Shown here piece by piece: positions 42,835 through 52,798 of a stretch of 52,798 nt of DNA. The stretch covers positions 1 through 52,798 of the forward strand of contig JAUCBJ010002794.1 in the NCBI GenBank assembly GCA_032718475.1. The letters run 5' to 3'. The first letter of the stretch is position 1, and each line of letters begins with the position of its first letter. The notes beneath the pieces are model-generated. The model did no database searches. It was not told the origin of the DNA and was given only the letters and a program-made list of their open reading frames with translations. This stretch comes from Nemertoderma westbladi. Lineage: Eukaryota > Xenacoelomorpha > Nemertodermatida > Nemertodermatidae. The translations under genes and the position numbers were made by a program.

Positions 42835-44518
42835 TCATACTGTAGGCCTTACTGCACATACTATAGGCCATGCTGGAAGAGATAGTGTAGGCGATAGGGT
42901 AGGGCAGACAATGGGATTAGACCCGCCGGAAGTCGCGGCATACATACGGGTAGGTAGGCAAGAGGTGGATAGGCCTATACCGGTACCTGCACACCAGTAT
43001 GACTATAATATGCAGGGACATAACATATATCCAGGGGAGGGGGAGTTATTGCAGATAGGTGTATGGGCCCCAATATATTAACATCAACCCCAGTACCAAA
43101 CATGACACCGGTGGGGAGGGGACAGGGTGACATTCCCCCATTACAATATCAGCAACACACTCAACCGAGAATAAGAACATCGAACCCCCTGGACCAGAAC
43201 AGATCGTGCGACACGGAGATATGGAGGGGGCCGTTACCCCCAATGATATATCCAACGCAGAAAAAATCAACAGGCCCGACGGGCGAACCGCACCCAAAAG
43301 GAGAGTCTGTACAGCATCCCTCGAACCCATCGGAAGCACAGGCAATGGGAATGGCAACACTTATCGATGCGCTCAAAACCAGGATCGAGCTACCACCAGT
43401 TGAACCATTTAAATTCGACGGAAGCAGACCGGAAGAATACCTGCAATTCCGACGCATGTACAGCAATGAAATATTGACTAAAAACCTGACGCAGGCGGAG
43501 TGCCTAAAATATTTACAGGTATATACAGGAGGCCCAACGTACGACATCGTGAGGCAGTATCAGGGCATCGAGGGTGGCTTCACGACTGCATGGCAGGCCC
43601 TAGACAGGGAATACGGACACCCAGCCAAGATCATCCGGCAGACCCTGAGGGGAATAACATCGGGTGGCCTACTAGATAACACTGTTAGTATAAAGACCTT
43701 TGCGAATAAGGTTGAGAAGGCTTTGATCGTGCTGAAGACGCTAGACGCGCCATACGAACTCAACGCATCGAATAACATCACCACAATAGAGCAGGCACTG
43801 CCAATCTGGCTACGCAACAAATGGAGGAAGATCGCCTTCTCCACCCGGGAGAAGAAAGGTGCGGAACCGGGCCTAGAGGAAATGTCGAACTTCCTCAACT
43901 ACGAAGCAGAGTTTATTACAGACCCAGTCTACAGTGAGGATAGTTTGGGGAAGGCGCCGAAGACCGAATACAACAGGCCTAAACCCGAACATAATCCGGC
44001 AGATCCATTCCCGAAAGTGAGACAGTCGCTACCACACGCGGCCACACAGGGGGCTACAAGCCCACAGATAGCTGGGAGTAGGGCCACACCGTGGCAGGGA
44101 CAGAAACAAAATAACATCACGAACAAATATAATCCCAACACACCCAGTAGGCCGAGTCCAAATCACACTAAACCGGTAGACGTAAATCTACGCGCGATAC
44201 GTGAAGGACTATACAGGGAACGCTACAATCCAGGATTCGAATGTCAATTGCATAGGGATGGAACCCATAAGACCATGAGTTGTAAGCATTGGCAAGCATT
44301 GCCTAAACAAGATTGTGTAGCCTACGCGGACACAAACGGACTATGTCATCAATGCGTGGTAGAAGGACACAGATCCGGAGAGTGTAGAGAATCACCAATA
44401 GGAGACGATGAGACTGGAGGCCAAACAATGGCTACGAGCACGACGGGAGCAAGGAGAAAGAGGAAAGTACTACTCGGGGTAGTACCAGTGAGGATAACAG
44501 GAAAGGGCGGCCGATCAG
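42835..44518 (+). pseudogene. BEL gag, second copy, truncated at both ends
   Basis: Homologous to 10653-12350 of the full element at roughly 85-90% identity by eye. The first part (to about 43060, HTVGLTAHTI...) is in one frame. After a short G-run difference (gggggag here, gggggggatt in the other copy) the rest runs in a second frame, open to 44518. That frame carries the DUF1759-type Gag core (PVEPFKFDGSRPEEYLQF), both Cys/His clusters (CQLHRDGTHKTMSCKHW; CHQCVVEGHRSGEC) and the first strand of the protease (KVLLGVVPVRITG). The coding then breaks at cgatcag, where an RTE-like LINE is inserted. The rest of the protease is not found on the far side of that LINE. There is no LTR at the left. 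Confidence 0.85.
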
Positions 44519-47260
44519 TCTACTACTACTATACTACTATGATTGGCATGCTGCATTGCAGCTGCATTTTTAAGAATGCTGTGCCGGCTTGTCAACAAAA
44601 TTGCACCGCCACAACTCCCTATCACCCATGACATTTGCTAGATCATCCGCATCTTTAAGGCCAGTGTCCTTTAAGATGCTTCTCAAGAAAGTCATGGGCT
44701 GTCCACCATGCTTATTCACTCCATGAGGCTGCCAAAGTACAAGATTATGCACTGGCTGGTCCTCACGGCGAAAGCAATGTCCTGCAAAGCGGAGGCGATT
44801 TGTTCTAGTGTCAAGCTTGGGGGAACCAATGAGACACCTCCAATGTTATATAGTGTCTGGTTGGAGATATGTGCATTGTACTTGACACAATGAACCCGGC
44901 GTAGCATTCTTGTGAATGTGCCATCCAGAGATTTGGTGTCCTCAGCAGTTAGAGCCCAGCATGGACTCCCGTAGAGGAGTACTGGAACTACTGCTGCTCT
45001 AAATAATTGGAACTTAAGTTTCCGATTAATTCTGGGTGACTTCCAAATCCTGGAAAGCCTATTCAAGGCTGCCCATGCCTTTCCCTTACGTATTCGAAGG
45101 TCCTCACCTGACTTCCGGATCCATGATCCCAGGTAACAGAAGTCGTCCACATGCTCAAGCATACCAATACCCTGTCATTATTGAGGAGCTTTTCAAAGTG
45201 GGCTTTCCAACCATTGAGGCGATCGGCTGGTGATTCAGCCTTAACCTTGGTGGTTGGTTGGCTTTTCCGCCCATTAAGCAGATTGATCGATTTGCATGCC
45301 TGGGATGATTGCCTGCTGTCGTCAGCATCATTGATGGCATCAACCTGTTGGTTTATTAGCTCCTGTAGATTAACAGAGTACTGCCTGTTCAGGGACCTAG
45401 ATGCAGCCTTAACTGCATTCTTGGCCGCTGTAGTCTGTTTGAGTCGGGACTCTTTCTGCGCCTTATGAAGGTCATTTCGGCACTTCTGAATTTTGTTGTC
45501 AGTCCAAGGGGCCCTTTTCCTGTTTCGAGGGTATACAGGAACTGTTTCTGCAGCTGCTAACTTAACTGCTTCTGTAAAGGCAGTATAGCCCTCACAGTGA
45601 TCTGCCGCCTCAGAGGCAAGAGCCTCATACCTGTTGCTCAGCTGTAGTGTGAAGCTGGATCTCACACTTGGCTGTTGCAACAGAGAGGACCAGTCATGCC
45701 GCGGCAAGGCAGATTTCGTTGTTCTGCTAGCACGCAGACTAAGTCTTACCTTGGCCACAATAAGGCGGTGATCACTGGAGAAGGGTCGAAGTGTAAATGC
45801 ATTACAGTCTTGTATAGAGCTCCTGTATTTCCTACGAAACAGAATATGGTCTATCTGGGACTTGTGACCACTGGGTCCACTATGAGTCCATAGCTTTCCA
45901 GTTCGCTTCTTGAACTGGGTTCCAGCCGAAAACAATCCATTTCCAGAGATAAAATCCTGAAGATGGACAGAATTTCGGTTAACACTATTGCTATAGACCC
46001 AGGGCGATGTAGGTGATTGATGCAGACTTGCATTAAAGTCTCCCAGGAATGTTAAGAATGCATGCTGATCCACTCCATCAGTAGCTGCTTGTAGATTGTG
46101 GTAGAAATTTTCCACCTCCTCTACAGGGGCAACACTAGTTGGAGAGTAGCACACAATCAGAACCACCTTAGGAAACTTCTTAGCCAGTCTTCCAGAACAT
46201 GAGAAGTGGCAACGGATGATGCGGTTAGAGATTTGGTCTATTTTGTCCAATGCTGCATGTGCAGTTGGATTCATCAATAGACCAATTCCACAATTGCCAC
46301 TATCATCTGCTGACGCGAGGGCGAGTCCCCAACCGCCCCCCATGTCCTTAATCAGAACCTCATCAGTCTGTCCAGTCTGCATTCGGTGCTCTTGAACACC
46401 CACTGCGCTAAGAGAAAGCTTATCTGCCAAGGCAGTCAGCTCACCTTGTCGCATTGGGGACCCGAGTGTTAGGGTGTTTACTGAGGCTAGTCTAGTGACT
46501 TACCTCAGATTCACCAATGGCTTTGTTGGTCGGGGTGGAACATGAGAGTAGCCTCCAACTCCAGAATCCCTCTCCCCATCACAATCTGGCCTCCCTGGTG
46601 ACCCAGGGTTTGGGTCAGAAACGTCATCAGGAAATGGACTGTGTTGTTGGCTGCTCTCTCTCCAGTAGGGGGTGAGACAGGCAGCCGGTCAGGAGTTAAC
46701 TGACGCCTGTGAGGCCGATTATGTCCGGTACTTCCACTGGCCTCTAGTGGCCGGACCTCCGCATTGCTAATGTAATCCATAGTGGGGGTTGGGGGGTGTT
46801 TTTTTGCCGAGTCAGCTCTCGGGGCAAATACCACACCCTGGTTTGCCATTCCACAGGGTGGGTGTCGCAATGGAGTCAGATATGAGGCCCATCACCCATA
46901 TCTACTCTGGCGTACATGACCCACCATTGGCTGTTGCAGCTCATCTGCTGGGTCATGCCCTGTACCCTTGCTGCCAGGTGCAGGTTGCAGTGAAGTGCTC
47001 ACAGAGTGGACATGAGAACACTCTACTCCTAACCAGCCATTGGTAGATCACCATCTGCCTGGTCAGGCCATATACCCCTGCAGCCAAGTATATGGGTCCT
47101 TAATCCAGGACCAAGGGCGTCCTTATCTCAGAACGAAGGGGGTCCTAGTTACAGGACCAGATTTGCCCTAGTAAGAGGGTCTATGCAGCTACAGGTGGCA
47201 CCTCCTTTATGCTGCATGGAGGTGGCAAGTTTTCTTGATCAATGACCTAGAATACCTGAC
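44519..47260 (-). mobile_element. RTE-like LINE with internal deletion (copy C)
   Basis: Inserted in the BEL gag copy, with a (TAG)n-like 3' tail at 44519-44541. Compared with copy A it lacks about 1 kb (equivalent to roughly 14920-15926), removing most of the reverse transcriptase; the join is near 45165-45170. Other damage includes a one-base loss near 44800 (gcgatttgttc), a nonsense codon at 46499-46501 (cttacctc for cttgcctc) and a frameshift near 46640. The endonuclease frame (about 45175-46454) is otherwise open. It retains more 5' UTR than copy A. The right boundary near 47260 is approximate and no matching target duplication is seen. Confidence 0.85.
44570..46870 (-). pseudogene. RTE-like ORF, broken
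   Basis: The parental ORF of copy C runs from about 46870 to 44570 in pieces. The pieces are an N-terminal piece (46511-46870, MANQGVVFAPRADS) shifted out of frame near 46640; the endonuclease and linker (GVQEHRMQ, FLGDFNASLH, SQIDHILFRR, SSDHRLIV); then the 1-kb deletion; and the thumb/C-terminal piece (44716-45162). It has lost the RT palm with FADD. The endonuclease motifs are all present but no functional element is possible. Confidence 0.85.
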
Positions 47261-48438
47261 CTGACCTGCTGATTCCTGATTCTCACATTTACTGCATATT
47301 TATACCCAAAGTAACCAATCACAGACCTCTTGGCGGATATAACACATGAGTCATATGTCAAAAGTTGGAACAAGGGACATAATCACTTGCGACTCACAGG
47401 TGGTAACTTACGATTTACCAGTGGAGGCGCTCCCATTGAAACCAATGTGTTCCATAATTTATTCTGACTAAGACTATATAAGACTTACCAGTGTAGCACG
47501 GGCCTTAGCGGGTGGTTTTTCCAATTTGCTTATTACAATTTGCTTATAAAATGACGTTTTTTAGATTGATTTTACATTGATCTTACAATATTTTACATTC
47601 ATTTTATATTATTTTACTTTGAATTAATTATTATATAATATGATAATACTATGTTTGGTATTGTCCAACGTAACATATAGGATTACCCCTAAAGATTTGC
47701 AGCTTATTTCCATGGGGGTCCCTTTATGTTACTAGGTTACAAATACAGTATTACACAATTACAATTACTACTCTAACCTAAAACTAATATAAAACGTCAT
47801 TACAACACGTACAGGTCCTGCGAATGGTCGTTAGTTCAGTTCTGCTTCGTAGGTGTTGCATAATATATATAGTAGTTTTAATTCTATTTACAGCAAAGCC
47901 ATTTCGTACCATAAATCTATTTATTTCCAGCAATAATTAAACTGTAACATGTGATGCACTAGTGGCCTCGTTTATTGTTTTGGTTCGAATAACATGTCTC
48001 TGTAACATGTTCCTTTCCCATAAAGACACCTGGATATTGCACCAAAGGACCTAATGACGCGAAACCATAGGTAGGTTTAACGTAGGTTTTTAGGAGTCTA
48101 AATGCTAAAAACCTAACTTTTGGCCAAAGTTATAGATTTTAGAAAAAAATTATATTGAATTCCCTGTTGTTCAATGCCGAAGTACCATCCCGTCCCCATA
48201 AGGGCCCAGGCCATTCTCCACTCCACCCACTTTATTTCCCCCCAAGGTTCTGATTCATCTCATTATCAAACTTCGCTTTAGAAATTAAAAAAATTCATTT
48301 GTTTCACAAAAAATTGTAAAGTTTCTTGGGCCATTTAGTGTATTTCACTAATTATAGAAAATTCCGGTTCCGGCCGGAATATTCCGGCATGTTGAATTCC
48401 GGTTCCGGCCGGAATCAAAATATCGATTCCGGGACATC
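47261..48438. other. Non-coding, no gene seen
   Basis: AT-rich unique-looking sequence with no open frame that I can support on either strand. It contains a duplicated palindromic block at 48359-48433 (listed separately). The left part may include further 5' UTR of the LINE at 44519. Confidence 0.6.
48359..48433. repeat. Duplicated CCGG-rich palindromic block
   Basis: The 20-bp sequence ending ttccggccggaat occurs twice (about 48361-48380 and 48397-48416) and is largely self-complementary through ttccggccggaa. Spaced attccgg copies lie between and after. The block could form nested hairpins. It may be the end of a small unrecognised transposon or a protein-binding cluster; nothing further supports either. 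Confidence 0.7.
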
Positions 48439-48439
48439 C

Positions 48440-48896
48440 CTATTCAGGACTATCGGCTTTGAGGCGCCCCTTTGCACAACTTATGCATACCTCATTTACA
48501 GTTTGCCAGGTAAGTCTTGATTGTTGCTGTATGTGAGCAGTTGTAATTGCTTCAGTTTTATCCTGTATGTACTTTTCCTGGCTGATGTTGTAGGCCAATT
48601 TAAGATCGTCCTTAGCTTTCTCAACCTTGTTAATGTTTTCTGTTGTTGGTTGTTCGGTTTTAACTTTGTAGGCTATCTTAAGATCCTCTCTCTTACAAGT
48701 AACCTCAGAGTTTTGCCATGGCACATACTGTTTTCGTTTAGGTTTCTGGGGGATATGCCTCTTAGCTGATTCCTTGTGGGCTTTTATTATATTCTGGTAT
48801 ATTGAATCGGTGGATTGGTCTTCATCCATTGACTGAAGTGCTTCAAAGCGGTTTTGAACTTCTACTGTGTAAGCATCCTTTACTGCATTGTCAGTT
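48440..48896 (-). pseudogene. RTE-like LINE fragment, endonuclease-RT linker
   Basis: The minus-strand frame is open from 48896 to 48440: AVKDAYTVEVQNRFEALQ, PKRKQYVPWQNSEV, and RLTWQTVNEV near its end. This is the linker region of an RTE-type LINE, related to but distinct from copies A-D. It is continuous with the endonuclease fragment at 49388-49628 once the intervening insertion is discounted. RT sequence is not found to the left, so the relic is 3'-truncated. Confidence 0.8.
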
Positions 48897-49387
48897 GTAT
48901 TGTATTGTATTGTATTTGCTCTCCATTTAACATATTAATATATATAATATGCGCCCCACTCGGGGCAAAGGGAAACGAATAATTAATTAATTATAAACAT
49001 TCAATAAAATCAGAACACAATAAAAGAGGAGGTTTAAAATATATATTGGCCTCTGCTCCATTTAACATATGCACTCGAAATAAAATTGCATACAGAATTG
49101 TATGGTAAATTAATACTCATAGGACATAATGTAATATGAATAAATAATGTGAAACCGGAATGATTATGTATGTTAGGATTTAGGAGGGAGAAGACCGCCA
49201 AGGCGTAAAAGCACTAATAGGGGCCCAACTAAAATTAAAGATAAAATTAAAAATACTAATTAGATCTGAAAACCAATTTTACAAACATTCACAACAAATA
49301 AAAACATCAAAATCGTGCAGGTATATAAATTAGATTAAGAGGTTGCAAATAGGCATATAGATAAATCATAATTAATACTTAGTTCTA
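48897..49387 (-). mobile_element. LINE 3' UTR insertion with (ATACA)n tail
   Basis: About 490 bp splits one LINE relic into two. On the minus strand it looks like a LINE 3' end. A GC-stem hairpin (gccccgagtggggc) is followed by AT-rich sequence and a tail of (ATACA)n at 48897-48915. The block ctccatttaacata occurs twice (48920 and 49065). AGTT lies at both ends and could be a short target duplication. Any coding sequence would be only the last few codons. Confidence 0.6.
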
Positions 49388-49628
49388 GTCTAATTATTAG
49401 TTCTGAGTTTCTCCCAGTCATAGTTGATTTGCTTGCTTGTCCTGGGTTTGCTGGCTCTCATCAAACTGAGTCTGATCTCTGCAGTCACAATTCTGTGGTC
49501 CGAACCAATTAGGTTGAACGAGCTGTATGCCTCGCAGTTGATCATGCTATTTCTCCACTTTTTGTTTATAAGGATGTAATCCAGTTGTGCTTTGGTTCCA
49601 TTAGGGTGTTGAAAGGTCCATAGCTGGT
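49388..49628 (-). pseudogene. RTE-like LINE fragment, endonuclease C-terminal part
   Basis: Translating the minus strand gives an open stretch: WTFQHPNGTKAQLDYILIN, then SSFNLIGSDHRIVTAEIRLS, then INYDWEKLR. These are the LDYILI and SDHR motifs at the end of an APE-type endonuclease. The linker that should follow (DNAVKDAYTVEVQNRF) is found beyond the insertion at 48897-49387. The relic ends at 49628, where unrelated sequence begins. No start codon is present. Confidence 0.8.
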
Positions 49629-50321
49629 ATTAGTATGGCCTGTGACCCCACTTTTTGATGAAAAAAACTAGCTAGTAATTTATGATATACTAGCTACATA
49701 TGTTGGTATTATGTTTGCCCCACTCAAGTTCTACATTCTGGAACATTTTTCTTGTGTTGCTATGGTAACCAAGTGTTGTAAATAATGATTTATTGAAGGT
49801 TAATCGAATATGTTATTTAATGAATATAACAATGTAAATTGATTAGTTTTTTGTTTTTGAACTGAATTAAACAGATTTCTATAATTCGCTATTGTTTATT
49901 AGTGTTATCAGTTTGCTGAATGGGGCCTCCCTGTTGTAATTTCGCCACCAAAATTCAGCGAGATGATTCTGTAACAGCAATTTTAAGCAATTTTATTGTA
50001 CATAAATTTTCAAAACTAACATTCTTAAAACGCCTTTTTTCTCCAAAATGGTAACCATGGCAACTGTCAAATAACATTCTGGAACATCGCAATAGATCGT
50101 TCTATCTAGTTAGTTTTTTTCAGTTTAGTTAGGCCTACTGTAAAAAGACAGCTGTAAAGCACTGCAAAATACTGAAATATGAATCTGTGATTTACACAGA
50201 CAACCAATGACTTAACGGCGATTGAAAGAATTCCACCATCCAACAGATCGGCCCAACCAATCAGCCAATGTAATCTTCCAATTTAATTATCTATATACTG
50301 ATATCGCATCAATTCATCCCA
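49629..50321. other. Non-coding; possible promoter region for the ORF1 at 50322
   Basis: No gene is seen. The last 80 bp contain two CCAAT sequences (aaccaatcagccaatg, about 50255-50270) and a TATA-like ctatatactg near 50291, just ahead of the ORF1 start codon at 50322. That spacing would suit an RNA polymerase II promoter, but it is only a pattern match. Confidence 0.45.
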
Positions 50322-51220
50322 ATGACGAAGTCAAACCATTCCCGTAAATCAAAAAACGACCGCAGCTCCGTTAACGACTCTGATAAACTTAACAAATCCA
50401 TAAGCGAACAAATATCTCGACTCGACGACTTTGAAGACAGTTTCAACAATCTTGACTTAAGGATCGCAGAAGTTATAAGTAAAGAACTGAACAAGCGACA
50501 TGCGAATAGCGATACAGACGATAATCCTGGACCTACCGACAGTAAATTTCTCGGATTCGACAAGGAGGAAGAAAGAGAACTGGTAGCATCAATCAAGCAT
50601 AACGTGAATTGAAAAAGCGTCTGGTAGAAATCCGTGGCGAATTTATTAATGTCAAAGACGTCCTTACCCGTCGTTTAGATGATGCGGAACAGTACTCACG
50701 TCGGAACTGTATTCTCGTACATGGCGTGCAACAAAGAATCAAGGAAACCGAAGATGACACCTACAATATAGTTCAAGCGTTTTTCCGGGACCAAATCGGA
50801 CTCCAAATTCCGGAAACGGAATTTGACCGATGTCATAGATTGTCACCACGTAACACTGAGTCTACAATGGGCCTGCGTTCGGGAATAGGTACCGGTAGTA
50901 GCGATAAGCCAATGGCAATCATGGTGAAATTTGTGCGATACCGTGTGCGTGCCCGTGTGTTTTCCCAAGCGAATCGTCTACGGAATACCGATTATTACAT
51001 AACGGAATCGCTGACAACCACGCGGTCGGATCTACTACGGAAGATCCGAATCAAAGGTATAGGGTGGTCACGGGATGGCCGTCTGTACGCAATCGGTGAC
51101 GCAGACCGACCAATTCCAATAATGGTTCACGCTGACTTGGAGCGAGTGAAACTTTTCACTCGGGAAGAACGTAAAGCGCGAAGAGTCAGGAATCAATCTC
51201 GCTTAATGAAAACTACTTAA
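50322..51220 (+). pseudogene. LINE ORF1 protein with one frameshift
   Basis: The first frame (50322-50612, ATG start) encodes a Lys/Asp/Ser-rich N-terminus and a coiled-coil-like segment (ISRLDDFEDSFNNLDLRI). Around 50605 the sense passes to a second frame (50609-51220), consistent with loss of one base. The second frame has QYSRRNCILVHGV, EFDRCHRLSP, PMAIMVKFVRYRVRARVF and YYITESLTTTRSDLLRK, the order seen in L1/Tx1-like ORF1 proteins with a central RRM-type fold and a C-terminal domain. Total coding is close to 300 codons. It would bind element RNA. Except for the single indel it is intact. Confidence 0.75.
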
Positions 51221-51748
51221 ATCGCTTGCTCTTCACTCACTACCTAGTTCCCCCTTGTGGTTTATCTGCATACAGATGAGCCGATTCTGTATGGGCTGAA
51301 AAACTTTTATGTTGATATTACCTAACACTTCGCCTTGGTCAAACTGTCTGTGTATTTCTATAGGTTTTTGTTTTTGCAGTGCCGGTACAATCTTATTTTA
51401 TTAGTTTAGTTTAAACATATCTTATTAGTTTTAGTTGGCTTTACTAGATATAGTTTTTTTTTGGGAAACAACTGTACTTTATTACTATAATAAGTATATA
51501 ATAAGTAGTTTGTTTTTGGGAGTCTTTCCTGGGAATAAACTAGGCAACAATACTTTATTAGTGGGATTTTTACCCCCTTATATAGAATTCAACATTACCT
51601 GCAGTGGGGGTTGATTGTTGTGGTAGGTTTACCGGTAGGCCTACAGTTCATATTCTGGTAGTTAATTTAATTTACTCAGGGGTTAATTTCACTGTAAAAC
51701 GGGATTAAGTATTGGGGTAATATAATAGTACTGTTACTGTAGTTTTAG
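51221..51748. other. Non-coding between LINE ORFs
   Basis: About 530 bp, AT-rich, with no supportable ORF. If 50322-52330 is one LINE, this is an unusually long inter-ORF spacer or a degraded segment. Confidence 0.5.
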
Positions 51749-52330
51749 TCTATACCACTTCTAATAACGCGGAGTAGTTGTGAAATTTGCTCAAAAATTA
51801 TACAACCACGATGTCTTATAAAGTGTAATTGCTGCTATAAATCTTTTCACTTAAATTGTTTACCTGGTAGAAACCAAAAAGCAGATAAAAATTACCTGCA
51901 GCAATTGAGTGACTGGATTTGCCTTTTTTGTATTGAAGATAACTTACCCTTTACCAAAATTACAGATCAAAACGAATTTCTACTTACGATAGCTGATTAC
52001 CGCTTACCTTCCGTAATAAACATGGATTTACTAGACTCTCATTATACAAACATTTTTGAACAAGATACCGATAATTTAACAGACAATGACCCTGACAGTA
52101 ATTATTTTAATGCAGACTTAGATACCCAATACTACCGCGACTTAACATCTATCCAACAAAATTCTATAACGAGAGAAAGCCGCCCCAATATTAGATTATT
52201 ACAACAACATATCCATTGGGTAAGAAAGTGGAGGAGAGCCAGGCCCGACTCTCAATTTTTTAGTTTATATTACGCGATCAATTTTCACTCATCTCGTCAT
52301 GAACCCAACATGTATGTAACCTTTTGTTAA
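51749..52330 (+). CDS. PHD-finger LINE ORF2 N-terminus (partial)
   Basis: The frame is open from just after an in-frame TAG (51746-51748) to TAA near 52330, about 193 codons, with no ATG before the domain. The start is a PHD-type zinc finger with the order C-x2-C, C-x-C-C, H-x2-C, W-x-C-x2-C: CEICSKI at 51779, KCNCCYKSFHLNC, and DWICLFC. LPFTKI follows. Invertebrate LINE ORF2 proteins of the CR1/Jockey type often begin with such a finger followed by LPF. Downstream are an acidic stretch and a basic helix (WVRKWRRARPD), then a stop before any endonuclease. It may be the start of ORF2 of the same element as the ORF1 at 50322, or a captured fragment. Confidence 0.6.
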   Translation, partial: SIPLLITRSSCEICSKIIQPRCLIKCNCCYKSFHLNCLPGRNQKADKNYLQQLSDWICLFCIEDNLPFTKITDQNEFLLTIADYRLPSVINMDLLDSHYTNIFEQDTDNLTDNDPDSNYFNADLDTQYYRDLTSIQQNSITRESRPNIRLLQQHIHWVRKWRRARPDSQFFSLYYAINFHSSRHEPNMYVTFC

Positions 52331-52701
52331 ATTTGTTGGCTATGCGTTTGCGGTTGTTTGGGCGGAGTGTGGTAGGCCTACACTTTTCACACTTAAATAT
52401 TTTGGTTGTGAAATGTTACAGGGCATAGCTATCTGAGATATTTCATTTATATTTTATTATGAGAGGAAGAAGAACCTACAACGTTATTTACTATATATGT
52501 AACAAAATAATTGTTTTCGGGTTTAACTTGGAAGCCTCCCCAAATAGTTGATATACAATTATATTTAAAATTATTTCCATGGTCATGGTCATTCACCCGT
52601 CTTTAGTTAGAAATTTGTTTGCATGAAAGACAGTTTAGTTTAGTTTTTACTGATTTATTATCTCTTATCTGACTGGGGTAATAATAAAGGATAGGATAAA
52701 T
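52331..52701. other. Non-coding, no gene seen
   Basis: AT-rich sequence with no open frame or repeat that I recognise, leading up to a BEL-family LTR. The five bases before the LTR are taaat. Confidence 0.6.
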
Positions 52702-52798
52702 TGTTAGCTTATCCAATTCCGCTAACACAAACCCATAGAGTGAGCCATAAAGCAATATTGGGAGCACGAGGTTGATTACCAATCAACCTCGTGTCAGC
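52702..52798 (+). repeat. Start of another BEL-family LTR (runs off the window)
   Basis: Begins TGTTAGCTTATCCAATTCCG like the three other LTRs, then diverges by indels (aacacaaacccatagag). The hairpin is retained and longer: cacgaggttgatt pairs with aatcaacctcgtg over 13 bp with a 3-base loop. It is flanked on the left by non-satellite DNA, so it is an independent insertion. Confidence 0.88.

Noticed and set aside
10790-52375. Octamer TAGGCCTA occurring about five times as a functional motif
   Set aside because: Slightly more than chance but too few to support function. It is mentioned only as a weak taxonomic flavour.

Overview
This is eukaryotic, almost certainly metazoan, repeat-dense DNA. 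It holds BEL/Pao LTR retrotransposons, several kinds of non-LTR (LINE) elements, three tandem-repeat families, and one stretch that looks like an exon of a host gene. No rRNA, tRNA, prokaryotic operon or CRISPR feature is visible. The mix (BEL/Pao, CR1-like LINEs with an RRM-like ORF1, a PHD-bearing LINE ORF, RTE-like LINEs) and the repeated octamer TAGGCCTA suggest a marine invertebrate such as a mollusc, echinoderm or hemichordate. The taxon cannot be fixed from sequence alone.

Layout. Positions 1-35904 are one ancestral tandem array of a ~49-bp satellite, all in one orientation, cut into five blocks (471-1426, 6114-7778, 18915-21234, 21804-27165, 29393-35904; about 16.8 kb of satellite). 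The interrupting elements are a 5'-truncated RTE-like LINE (1-470), a two-ORF CR1-like LINE (1427-6113), a BEL/Pao element with both LTRs (7779-18914) that carries an intact RTE-like LINE inside it (14268-17753), a solo LTR of the same BEL family (21235-21803), and a second RTE-like copy (27166-29392).

At 35883-37417 (minus strand) an open frame is preceded by a good 3' splice site and contains a 24-bp coding minisatellite. It runs straight into the first satellite unit and meets a perfect 5' splice-donor motif there. Every satellite unit carries that donor (AG|GTAAGTAAG on the minus strand). The simplest reading is that the array lies in, and may have grown from, the exon/intron junction of this gene, so that everything to its left is intron.

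Right of the exon are a LINE remnant lacking its RT core (37896-38640), a 17-bp repeat, a 34-bp satellite (38898-41494, resuming 42690-42834) split by a LINE 3' fragment, and a second, truncated BEL gag copy (42835-44518) broken by a third RTE-like copy with a 1-kb internal deletion (44519 to about 47260). Then come nested LINE fragments (48440-49628), a LINE ORF1 with one frameshift (50322-51220), a PHD-finger LINE ORF (51749-52330), and the first 97 bp of another BEL-family LTR at the right edge.

The only intact-looking long coding regions are the RTE-like ORF (14319-17615), ORF2 of the CR1-like LINE (2806-5901) and the putative host exon. The BEL element has gag and aspartic protease but no reverse transcriptase, RNase H or integrase, so it is non-autonomous. 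Its gag frame is repeatedly broken at long G homopolymers.
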